NCBI GenBank assembly: GCA_002292345.1
Contig: DBBT01000103.1
Coordinates: 1-32,679 of the forward strand
Length of the DNA stretch: 32,679 nucleotides
Source of the DNA: Opitutia bacterium UBA977
Lineage (GTDB): Bacteria > Verrucomicrobiota > Verrucomicrobiia > Opitutales > Coraliomargaritaceae
Direction: 5' to 3'
Shown here: positions 1 to 7,598 of the stretch, piece after piece
Layout: each line of letters starts with the position of its first letter
Position numbering within the stretch: position 1 is the first letter of the stretch
Program-made: the position numbers and the translations under genes
Notes under the pieces: model-generated
The model's input: only the letters and a program-made list of their open reading frames with translations
Databases searched by the model: none
What the model was told of the DNA's origin: nothing

Positions 1-1
1 C

Positions 2-493
2 AAAGTCTATCCTTCTGAACTGGGCATGCGCACGCCGATTACTATCAAGTGGCCGGGCAAGGTAGCACCGAAGATGGATGTATCGAACATGGCGAGTAAC
101 ATTGATCTCGCACCCACCATTTTGAGCATCGCAGGCTTAGCTGCGCACCCGATGATGCCTGGCATTGATTTATTAGACTTCGATGTGGTCGAGAAGCGCA
201 AGTATGTCTTCGGTGATAATTACCACCACGACATGCTGCAGGTAGATCGCCCCGAAGCGTCACTGCGAGGCCGCGTGCTTGTTAGTAAGCAGTGGAAGCT
301 GATCGTCTGGCAAGCGAAGCAACCGGAGCTACGCGAAATCCCATGGCTTACCAAGCCACCATCTGATCAAGTGGAGTTGTTCAACCTGCAGCTCGACCCC
401 TTCGAACAAAGTAACCTTGCCATAGCTCGCCCAGATATTGTCAAAGCGCTGCGCACCGAGCTTGACGCATGGTGGACGCCGAGAGAATTGTGA
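2..493 (+). CDS. Sulfatase, C-terminal part (5' end outside window)
   Basis: This is the last ~163 residues of a type I sulfatase-family enzyme (alkaline-phosphatase superfamily), which would hydrolyse sulfate esters, probably on sulfated polysaccharides. The reading frame is open from base 2. The visible part has the C-terminal-half signature ELGMRTPITIKWPG, followed by an SNMASNIDLAPTIL segment (the 'D-x-x-PT-x-L' helix typical of sulfatases) and a C-terminal subdomain with the 'K-x-L-I-x-W' and 'ELFNLQLDPFEQSNLA' pattern seen where sulfatases report loss of domains ('ELYDL..DP.E..NLA'). The catalytic Cys/Ser region, metal ligands and any signal peptide lie upstream of the window, so exported status and substrate cannot be judged. 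Sulfatases are abundant in marine Verrucomicrobiota and Planctomycetota. The family call is firm; the substrate is unknown. Confidence 0.9.
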   Translation, partial: KVYPSELGMRTPITIKWPGKVAPKMDVSNMASNIDLAPTILSIAGLAAHPMMPGIDLLDFDVVEKRKYVFGDNYHHDMLQVDRPEASLRGRVLVSKQWKLIVWQAKQPELREIPWLTKPPSDQVELFNLQLDPFEQSNLAIARPDIVKALRTELDAWWTPREL

Positions 494-519
494 TAGAAAT
501 TTGCTTTTTGCGGGCGCAC

Positions 520-549
520 AAAAAAACCCTAAGCGTATGGTGCTTAGGG
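520..549 (-). terminator. Rho-independent terminator after the tRNA pair
   Basis: Reading the minus strand, an 8-bp perfect stem (GCTTAGGG-type arms at 527-534 and 542-549) with a 7-nt loop is followed directly by seven T residues (520-526). It begins 10 nt past the 3' end of the tRNA-Thr gene and is correctly oriented to end the tRNA transcript. It may also stop sulfatase transcripts coming the other way, but the T-run on the plus side is poor. Confidence 0.85.
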
Positions 550-558
550 CTTTAAAAA

Positions 559-634
<76 letters not shown>

Positions 635-639
635 CTACT

Positions 640-712
<73 letters not shown>

Positions 713-750
713 AAGTTTGTTAGTGACGTTAATCGCTAACGAAGATGCGG

Positions 751-778
751 AGATTGTTTCAGAAGTTCATTCTGTCAA
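751..778 (-). promoter_or_regulatory. Candidate promoter of the tRNA pair
   Basis: On the minus strand a perfect -35 hexamer TTGACA (773-778) is followed after 16 bp by CAATCT (751-756), a weak -10. Initiation would fall around 743, about 30 nt before tRNA-Lys. The -35 match and position are good; the -10 is poor, so this is tentative. Confidence 0.4.
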
Positions 779-796
779 GCCAGCGATTTTGTTTTT

Positions 797-1354
797 TTAA
801 TTTTCTGTTTCTGCTGGCTCTACACCTAGCTTGGAGCTGCGCTCAGACTGGGGTCCTTTGCTGTTGGGGCGCTTTGCGCGGGGACCTTTTTTAAGGTTAT
901 GCGGAGGGGGCGCCATGAAGCCTTGCTCTTCGAAGAGGGCTTTGCGCTCTGCGGGCGACATCGCATTGAGCTTTTTGCGCCATTCTGCGCGCTCTTCCGG
1001 GCTCATTGCCATCCAGCGTTCGCGCATGGCTTCGCGTTGCTGTTTGGGAATGGCTTCAAATTTCTTGCGCATCGCAGCGATTTTGCCGGGTGCCATGTTG
1101 TCAAATTTGCCGATCCGTTCTCGTAACTGTGCCTTTTCCTGGGGCGACATCTTTTCGATGCGCTCGACTGTTTTACGCAAGTTGACCAGCTCGGCATCGT
1201 CCATTTGCAGTAGGTGCTGCAACATGCGTGTTTCTCCGCCTGAACCTTGTTGAACTCGGTCTTCGGAAGCACTGTCAGTGGTTCCTTGTGCGCCGGCGCT
1301 GGTGGCTGCAATTAATAGACAGGCGAGTGCTGTGATGAGTGTGGGTGTTTTCAT
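797..1354 (-). CDS. Exported DUF3106-like helical protein
   Basis: 185-aa protein with an N-terminal signal peptide (hydrophobic ITALACLLIAATSAGAQ, likely cleavage after the AGA/Q region) and a mature part of short charged helical repeats. The recurring units are of the type MSPEERAEWRKKLNAMSP and MAPGKIAAMRKKFEAI, as in DUF3106 (PF11304) and CpxP/Spy-like periplasmic proteins. The C-terminal ~35 residues are basic and low complexity. Its start codon overlaps the stop of the upstream membrane protein gene by 4 nt, so the two are translationally coupled. As the third gene of an ECF sigma operon, it may sense or buffer an envelope signal, which is inference. No enzymatic motif is visible. Confidence 0.75.
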   Translation of the reverse strand: MKTPTLITALACLLIAATSAGAQGTTDSASEDRVQQGSGGETRMLQHLLQMDDAELVNLRKTVERIEKMSPQEKAQLRERIGKFDNMAPGKIAAMRKKFEAIPKQQREAMRERWMAMSPEERAEWRKKLNAMSPAERKALFEEQGFMAPPPHNLKKGPRAKRPNSKGPQSERSSKLGVEPAETEN

Positions 1355-1743
1355 GATTCGATGTCGAAGGTGAGTGCGTCGAGTGTGCTGAGTAAATGGG
1401 TGCTGCCGAAGTGGTCCTGCTGCAGTTGGCCGAGTCCTGCGAGGCTTTCCTCTAGCAAAAAGATTTCCTGCATGTCGGCCGCGCTGAGCGCCGGAGCTAG
1501 AACAGCGCTGGGCTTGCTCGGTATGAATTGTGCGAGGGTGAAGGCGACTGCGATCAGTGCGGCGAGCGGCAGTGCAAAGCGTAGCAATTGTCCGACGGGA
1601 CTACTGTGGCGCTTGGCGGCTGGTAGTGCATCGGCTGCAGCCAGTACACGGGCGGCAAAGTCGGGGCTGGGTTGCAGCGGGCGGCTGGCGAGGAGGTCAT
1701 CGATTGTGCGGTCGAGTGGGTCGCGTGAGTCTGTAGTTTTCAT
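1351..1743 (-). CDS. Small single-pass membrane protein, probable anti-sigma factor
   Basis: 130-aa protein. Residues 1-50 form a soluble N-terminal region (DPLDRTIDDLLASRP, PSPDFAARVLAAAD). One transmembrane helix follows at about 52-74 (LLRFALPLAALIAVAFTL), then a short probably periplasmic C-terminal region. It has no HxxxCxxC zinc anti-sigma motif, so it is not a classical ZAS protein. Its position between an ECF sigma factor and an exported helical protein, and its topology, fit a membrane-bound anti-sigma factor. ATG at 1743 is preferred over a TTG at 1761 because the codon following that TTG has no supporting ribosome site and the ATG gives the conserved-looking MKTTDSRDPLD start. No Shine-Dalgarno is present; the leader carries the shared A/C-rich element at 1751-1769. 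Confidence 0.7.
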   Translation of the reverse strand: MKTTDSRDPLDRTIDDLLASRPLQPSPDFAARVLAAADALPAAKRHSSPVGQLLRFALPLAALIAVAFTLAQFIPSKPSAVLAPALSAADMQEIFLLEESLAGLGQLQQDHFGSTHLLSTLDALTFDIES

Positions 1744-1750
1744 GACGAAA

Positions 1751-1769
1751 ATGAGTGGCAAAGTTTGAA
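1751..1769 (-). promoter_or_regulatory. Leader element copy 1 (before anti-sigma gene)
   Basis: On the minus strand this reads TTCAAACTTTGCCACTCAT and ends 7 nt before the ATG at 1743. It matches the sucB leader element (25416-25434) at 17 of 19 bases and resembles the uup leader (32652-32668). It occupies the place where a Shine-Dalgarno would be expected. Function unknown. Confidence 0.45.
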
Positions 1770-1800
1770 GGTGGGAAAGTCGGAGGGTGGGCAGAGTTGT

Positions 1801-2376
1801 CTAGGCGAAGTCTTTGAGTTCTTGGCGCAGCTGTGTGCGGGCGCGGTGAATCCAGGTCTTGACCGAGCTGGTACTGGTGTCGAGGGCTTTAGCGATTTCG
1901 TCGTAAGCAAGCCCTTGTTGTTGTCGAAGTAGGATGGCGTTGCGCTGGTTTTCGGGTAGGGCTGCAAGGGCGTGGTGAAAGGCTTGTTCGATTTCGCGGC
2001 TACCATCGACTGGTTCGGCGTGTTGTTGCATGACGAAGTCGGTGGGATCAATAAAGTCGAGCGGCCGGCGTGCGCGTTTGCGGTAATTGTCGATCAAGCG
2101 GCGGCGGGCGAGGGTAAAGATAAAGGCACTGAAGGTGCCGCGTGCTGTGTAGCGCGGCGCGGCGCGGTAAAGCTCGAGGAAAGTCTCTTGCGCGAGGTCT
2201 TCGGCGTCGGCGCGATTGTGGGTGGAGCGGTAAAAGAAGTTTATCAGCCGGGTTTGCCAGCGCTGTACGAGGCTGGCGAAGGCGCTGTGGTCGCCTGCAG
2301 TTAGAGCGCGTAGGCAAGCGCTGTCGATATCTTCAACAATCATTGCAGGGGCTGTGGCTGGAGTGGTTTTCGGCAT
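1801..2376 (-). CDS. ECF-type RNA polymerase sigma factor
   Basis: 191-aa sigma-70 family factor of the extracytoplasmic-function class, containing only regions 2 and 4. Region 2 is visible as NRADAEDLAQETFLELYRAA and FIFTLARRRLIDNYRKRARR. Region 4 is LPENQRNAILLRQQQGLAYD followed by the helix-turn-helix KALDTSTSSVKTWIHRARTQ. It would direct core polymerase to a specific regulon. The start at 2376 (AGG-containing leader, MPKTTPATAP) is preferred over the ATG at 2442 because a well-formed promoter lies at 2428-2456, putting the transcript start near 2421, downstream of that ATG. The next gene begins 57 nt past its stop and is probably its membrane anti-sigma factor. Confidence 0.93.
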   Translation of the reverse strand: MPKTTPATAPAMIVEDIDSACLRALTAGDHSAFASLVQRWQTRLINFFYRSTHNRADAEDLAQETFLELYRAAPRYTARGTFSAFIFTLARRRLIDNYRKRARRPLDFIDPTDFVMQQHAEPVDGSREIEQAFHHALAALPENQRNAILLRQQQGLAYDEIAKALDTSTSSVKTWIHRARTQLRQELKDFA

Positions 2377-2427
2377 AATACCTGCGGGCGGGTTTGGATA
2401 TGTCGTCCAAGTGCCTAATGTACTGTG

Positions 2428-2456
2428 TGTATATGTGTGCATCCTTACTCAGACAA
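2428..2456 (-). promoter_or_regulatory. Sigma-70-like promoter of the ECF sigma operon
   Basis: On the minus strand, -35 TTGTCT (2451-2456) and -10 TATACA (2428-2433) are separated by exactly 17 bp. Transcription would begin near 2421, leaving a leader of about 45 nt to the ATG at 2376. This is a housekeeping-type promoter. No ECF-type (AAC...CGT) autoregulatory pair was recognised nearby. Confidence 0.6.
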
Positions 2457-2627
2457 TCGATGTTTTGCAAAGAAAGTTGCATGACTAGAGGCATTTTTTA
2501 TGAGTCGCGGCCATTTTTTGGCATTGCACCTACTTTTATGGGCGCATTCTGCTGGGATAAACTACCTGCAGGTCGACTACTGATAAAACCAATAAATATG
2601 CGGGTTGAGCTCGATTTGCGCTGTAAG

Positions 2628-2662
2628 TTATACACAATGAATTGCGAACAACTTGTGTATAA
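2628..2662. promoter_or_regulatory. Inverted pair of perfect DnaA boxes upstream of nrdB
   Basis: TTATACACA (2628-2636) matches the DnaA-box consensus TTATNCACA exactly, and its exact complement lies at 2654-2662. Together they form a perfect 10-bp inverted repeat (2628-2637 / 2653-2662) with a 15-bp spacer. The right arm abuts the first NrdR-like box and overlaps the candidate promoter spacer. DnaA control of nrdAB is known in E. coli; the same logic here is inferred. The only divergent neighbour is the ECF sigma operon. Confidence 0.6.
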
Positions 2663-2669
2663 ATACTAT
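2642..2669 (+). promoter_or_regulatory. Candidate nrdB promoter
   Basis: -35 TTGCGA (2642-2647) and -10 TACTAT (2664-2669) are 16 bp apart. The -10 lies inside NrdR box 1 and the right DnaA box lies in the spacer, so either protein would be expected to interfere with polymerase. The leader to the nrdB start would be about 225 nt. An isolated TTGACA at 2718-2723 has no convincing -10 and was not chosen. Confidence 0.4.
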
Positions 2670-2709
2670 ATCTAGTGCGATTTTATGAAAAATATACGAT
2701 ATACGGTGT
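2663..2709. promoter_or_regulatory. Tandem NrdR boxes (2663-2678 and 2694-2709)
   Basis: Two 16-bp imperfect palindromes match the NrdR consensus ACACWATATATWGTGT: ATACTATATCTAGTGC (13 of 16) and ATACGATATACGGTGT (12 of 16). They begin 31 bp apart, three helical turns, which is the known arrangement for the ATP/dATP-sensing repressor NrdR. They overlap the candidate -10 and the expected transcription start of nrdB. The nrdR gene itself is not in the window. Confidence 0.7.
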
Positions 2710-2900
2710 TCATTTATTTGACAGCACAGATTTGCTGGCACACAGTTGAATTTATCGAACGACCCCATTTACCCTCGAAAAATTCTATCTGACTCATTTT
2801 CAACAGCTTCAGTTGCGGCGATAGCTATCCTGACAAATAACCCGCGATTTTTGTTCTATTTTTAACCCTTTCAATCCTAACCAACCACTCAAACAGACTC

Positions 2901-3983
<1,083 letters not shown>

Positions 3984-4011
3984 CCTAAAAGCTCACGATC
4001 ACCTCTCTTCC

Positions 4012-4042
4012 CGGAGTGCGGACCTCGTCCGCACTCCGTTTT
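4012..4042 (+). terminator. Strong hairpin between nrdB and nrdA (attenuator or processing site)
   Basis: A perfect 12-bp GC-rich stem (4012-4023 with 4027-4038) closed by the 3-nt loop CTC is followed by TTTT and a T-rich stretch. It begins 29 nt after the nrdB stop. It looks like an intrinsic terminator inside the operon, so it either sets nrdB above nrdA by partial termination or stabilises the nrdB mRNA end. No separate nrdA promoter or NrdR box is seen in the 70 bp that remain before nrdA. Confidence 0.65.
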
Positions 4043-4110
4043 CCATTTTCTACTGATTCTCAGGCCGACCCAGCCACCCCATTTACTAACTTGAACCAAA
4101 ACAACAAACA

Positions 4111-7100
4111 ATGATCCAAAAAATTCCATTCGAAGAAGATCTCGAACTCAAGCGTTACGCGTCCACTCCCAAAGATAAAAAACCGCGCTTTGATTGGGCA
4201 GCGGTGATTGGTGAAGACAACTTTCAACGCTCCGAAATTAAAATTGAAGTCGAGGGTGGCGAGCGTGATTTCGATCTTGCTGAGATTGCCGATACTATTG
4301 GCGCGGCTCTGACTGACTTGCTTTTGTCTCGTCAGGAAGAAGAAATTTACACGGATGTGAATCAAAAGTTTGTGGCGAGTATTGCAGAGAGTGTCGGCAA
4401 AGTGCTAGCCACTTCGATTGAGCAAGGCCGTGCATTGAAACTATCGGCGCACGACATTCATCTTCTTATTGAAAAGGCATTGATCGAGAACGATGCGCAC
4501 GACGTCGCTAAGAGCCTGGTCTTTGGTCGTGCGAAGGGCCAAGAGCGTGAGCGCGAACCCGTCTCGATTCGGCTGATTCGTCGTAACGGCCAAGTCGTGC
4601 CGTGGAACGAAGCGAAAATCGAAGTCGCGGTGCGTAAGTCTTTTCTCTCGCTGCAATTGGACTCGACTCCAGCAGTCGAAGTCGCACGTGCTGCAACCGA
4701 TCGTTTAAATGGTACCGGCCAGGCATTTCTCAATATCGAAGATGTGCAGGATGCGGTGCAAGAAGAGATGATGCGCCAAGGTCATTTCAAGGTCGCCGAA
4801 GCATACATATTGTATCGTGCGCACCGTTCGCGCGTCCGTGAGGATGAAGGAATCGCCGATTCTAGCGAAACATTGCAAGAGGCGATGATCGTCGTCACCG
4901 AAGCAAATGGTGAGAATTCATTCTGGGATGGTCTTGATCTCAAGCGTCGCATCGAATTCGCGATGATTGGCTTGGATCTTAATTTAAGCGCGGAGGAAAT
5001 CGACGACGAGTTGCGCCGTTCGCTGTATCCGGAGATGACGCGTTCGGACTTGCAGAAGACGATTATTCTCAATGCCAAGAGCATGATCGAGCGCGATGCT
5101 GACTTTTCGCTGTTTGCAGGTCGTGTATTGCTGACATACATTTACGAAGAAGTACTGGATTGGGACATTCTGCGGGACGGTGTCGAGCAACTCAAAGACG
5201 CGCATCGCCGCGGCTTCAAGAGTTACCTAAAACGGGCGATTGAGATCGAGCGCATCCACCCGAAACTACTCGACTTCGATCTTGATCAGATCGGTGCGGC
5301 ACTTGATCCATCCGCTGATCTCGATTTCGATTATCTCGGCGTGCAAACCTTATACGACCGCTACCTGATCGTTGATAAGACTGGCAAGAAGCACCGCCAC
5401 TTGGAAGTACCGCAATACTTTTGGATTCGTGTTTCCATGGGCTTGTTTCACCATGAGAAGCAAGACCGCGAGGGCTACGCCATCCGTCTCTATAATCTCT
5501 ACAAGAGCCGGCGCTTTTGCTCCTCCACACCGACACTGTTTAATTCTGGGACGCTGCACTCGCAACTTTCTTCCTGCTACCTCTACAAGGTCGATGATAG
5601 TATCGAGTCGATCATGCACCGCGGCATCGCCGACAACGCCTTCCTATCTAAATGGGCTGGTGGCCTCGGTGGTTCTTGGACTGCGGTTCGCGGCACTGGG
5701 GGCTTTATTAAAGGTACCAATGGCGAGAGCCAAGGCGTGATCCCATTTTTGAAGTTGCACAATGACCAACTCGTCGCAGTCAACCAAGGCGGCAAGCGTC
5801 GCGGTTCTGGTTGTGCGTATTTAGAGTCGTGGCACAATGATTTACCCGATTTCCTAGAGTTGCGTAAAAACACCGGTGACGACCGTCGCCGCACGCACGA
5901 CATGAACACCGCGAACTGGATACCCGATTTATTCATGCAGCGCATGGAAGCTCGTGCCGAGTGGACGCTGTTTCGCTCAAACGAAACACCAGACCTGCAC
6001 GAACTGTACGGTAAGGCGTTTGAAAAGCGCTACACTGAGTATGAAGCGATGGCAGAGCGTGGTGAAATCTTTGGTCGTAAGCAACCCGCTCTCGACCTGT
6101 GGAAGTTAATGTTGCGGATGATCTTTGAAACCGGGCATCCTTGGATCACCTTCAAGGACCCGTGTAATGTACGCAGTCCGCAGGATCATTGTGGAGTGAT
6201 TCATAGCTCGAATCTCTGTACCGAGATTACCCTTAATACAAGCGACGAAGAGACTGCGGTTTGTAATCTGGGTTCGGTGGTGCTCGACTCACATCTTGAT
6301 GCCGATGGTAACCTCGATCATGCCAAACTGCGTGAGACGATTAGCGTCGCAGTGCGTGCCCTCGATAACGTGATCGACATCAACTTCTATCCGACTGAAG
6401 CGGCCAGGACTGCCAATAGTCGCCACCGTCCGATCGGGCTCGGTATCATGGGGCTGCAAAACACGCTCTACAAGAAAGACATCGCATTTGCATCTCAGGC
6501 AGCTGTTGAATTTAACGACGAGTTCATGGAAGCCATCGCCTATTATGCCTACGAAGCATCCAGCGACATTGCCGCTGAGCACGGCACTTACAGCAGCTAT
6601 AAGGGTTCCAAATGGGACCGTGGTCTGATGCCTCAAGATACACTGGATGTACTCGAGCAAGAGCGTGGCGAGAAAATCGAAGTGCCGCGTGCGGGTAAGA
6701 TGGACTGGAAGCCGCTGCGCGAAAAAATCGCTAAGCACGGTATGCGTAACTCCAACGTGCTCGCGATCGCACCGACCGCTACGATCTCTAATATCATGGG
6801 CACCACGCCTTGCATCGAGCCGACCTATAAGAATCTGTTCGTGAAGAGTAATCTGTCCGGCGACTTTATCGTGCTCAATGGCGAACTAGTGCGCGACTTA
6901 AAGAAACGCGGTCTATGGACGCCCGAAATGCTTGATCATGTTAAGTATTTCGATGGCGAACTCGACTCAATCGAAGGCGTGCCGCAAGACCTGCGCGATA
7001 AATACCGCACCGCATTTGGGATTGAATATAAATACTTCATCGATGCTGCCGCGCGTCGCCAAAAATGGATCGATCAGTCGCAATCGGTGAACTTGTTCCT

Positions 7101-7371
7101 TGCTGAGCCAGATATTAAAACACTCTCGCACATGTATCGCGATGCATGGCGTAAGGGCCTCAAGACTACTTACTATCTCCGCACCCTCGGCGCTTCCAAC
7201 ATTGAGAAGGCAACCACCAGTGTGAAAAAAGAGAAGCGTGGACGTGTTGGCCAAACCGATGCCGAAGCGGCGGTGTCCGCAGCAACCAAAAAAGAATTCA
7301 GTGCGGCAGAGGCTAAAGCGTGCTCAATCGAAGCCATGATGAATGGTGACGAGTGCGAAGCTTGCCAGTAA
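4111..7371 (+). CDS. nrdA: Class I ribonucleotide reductase large subunit (R1) with repeated N-terminal ATP-cone-like regions
   Basis: 1086-aa catalytic subunit, about 300 residues longer than E. coli NrdA and close to the long chlamydial form. Catalytic residues are present: redox pair C489 (QLSSCYLYK) and C718 (TAVCNLGS), thiyl-radical C703 with N701 and E705 (SSNLCTEIT), the radical-path pair Y1021-Y1022 (KTTYYLRTLG), and the C-terminal shuttle cysteines C1082/C1085 (ECEACQ). The finger loop PTATISNIMGTTPCIEP is intact. The N-terminus holds a clear ATP-cone at about 152-245 (IRLIRRNGQVVPWNEAKIEV). It is preceded by a degenerate cone-like region (~42-140) and followed by a third cone-like region (~258-345), as in R1s under dATP allosteric shut-off. 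No Shine-Dalgarno is seen; the leader is A/C-rich. It works with NrdB encoded just upstream. Confidence 0.97.
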   Translation: MIQKIPFEEDLELKRYASTPKDKKPRFDWAAVIGEDNFQRSEIKIEVEGGERDFDLAEIADTIGAALTDLLLSRQEEEIYTDVNQKFVASIAESVGKVLATSIEQGRALKLSAHDIHLLIEKALIENDAHDVAKSLVFGRAKGQEREREPVSIRLIRRNGQVVPWNEAKIEVAVRKSFLSLQLDSTPAVEVARAATDRLNGTGQAFLNIEDVQDAVQEEMMRQGHFKVAEAYILYRAHRSRVREDEGIADSSETLQEAMIVVTEANGENSFWDGLDLKRRIEFAMIGLDLNLSAEEIDDELRRSLYPEMTRSDLQKTIILNAKSMIERDADFSLFAGRVLLTYIYEEVLDWDILRDGVEQLKDAHRRGFKSYLKRAIEIERIHPKLLDFDLDQIGAALDPSADLDFDYLGVQTLYDRYLIVDKTGKKHRHLEVPQYFWIRVSMGLFHHEKQDREGYAIRLYNLYKSRRFCSSTPTLFNSGTLHSQLSSCYLYKVDDSIESIMHRGIADNAFLSKWAGGLGGSWTAVRGTGGFIKGTNGESQGVIPFLKLHNDQLVAVNQGGKRRGSGCAYLESWHNDLPDFLELRKNTGDDRRRTHDMNTANWIPDLFMQRMEARAEWTLFRSNETPDLHELYGKAFEKRYTEYEAMAERGEIFGRKQPALDLWKLMLRMIFETGHPWITFKDPCNVRSPQDHCGVIHSSNLCTEITLNTSDEETAVCNLGSVVLDSHLDADGNLDHAKLRETISVAVRALDNVIDINFYPTEAARTANSRHRPIGLGIMGLQNTLYKKDIAFASQAAVEFNDEFMEAIAYYAYEASSDIAAEHGTYSSYKGSKWDRGLMPQDTLDVLEQERGEKIEVPRAGKMDWKPLREKIAKHGMRNSNVLAIAPTATISNIMGTTPCIEPTYKNLFVKSNLSGDFIVLNGELVRDLKKRGLWTPEMLDHVKYFDGELDSIEGVPQDLRDKYRTAFGIEYKYFIDAAARRQKWIDQSQSVNLFLAEPDIKTLSHMYRDAWRKGLKTTYYLRTLGASNIEKATTSVKKEKRGRVGQTDAEAAVSAATKKEFSAAEAKACSIEAMMNGDECEACQ

Positions 7372-7416
7372 CATTTCCACGAAATATTGTTGTTATTGTT
7401 GTCTTATTATAAGAAA

Positions 7417-7444
7417 GCCGCATCCGAGAGGGTGCGGCTTTTTT
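7417..7444 (+). terminator. Rho-independent terminator after nrdA
   Basis: A 9-bp stem (GCCGCATCC with GGGTGCGGC, one T-G pair) and a GAGA tetraloop (7417-7438) run straight into six T residues (7439-7444). It starts 46 nt after the nrdA stop and closes the nrdBA transcript. Confidence 0.9.
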
Positions 7445-7531
7445 GTGGTAACCGATGACGGTAAAGAATCCCACGGCAGTGCAAAGGGGAGGGTCCGCTT
7501 TCGGCAAATCGCAAGGCATGAGTTTCGAATA

Positions 7532-7549
7532 CTGCGGGTGAGCCCGCAG
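7532..7549. other. Stem-loop downstream of the DUF1552 gene
   Basis: CTGCGGG (7532-7538) and CCCGCAG (7543-7549) form a 7-bp GC-rich stem with a 4-nt loop. It lies 50 nt past the DUF1552 stop on the minus strand. It lacks a T-run on either strand, so it is at best a Rho-dependent end or a 3' stabiliser. Nothing else is recognised in 7445-7598. Confidence 0.35.
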
Positions 7550-7598
7550 GTGAGGGAGTTCGCGTTGAAAAGCAGTCCGCCGGCCGAGCAGAAACTAA

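Noticed and set aside
2377..2442. Upstream ATG giving the sigma factor 22 extra N-terminal residues
   Set aside because: A -35/-10 pair with 17-bp spacing covers 2428-2456, so transcription starts after this ATG. The added residues are also unlike sigma-factor N-termini.
2394..2675. 93-codon open frame on the plus strand before nrdB
   Set aside because: It overlaps the divergent sigma promoter and the DnaA boxes and has a Cys/Met/Tyr-rich composition with no protein-like pattern. It is most likely non-coding.
2718..2723. Perfect TTGACA as an alternative nrdB -35
   Set aside because: No acceptable -10 lies 15-19 bp downstream. The pair inside the NrdR box region fits better.
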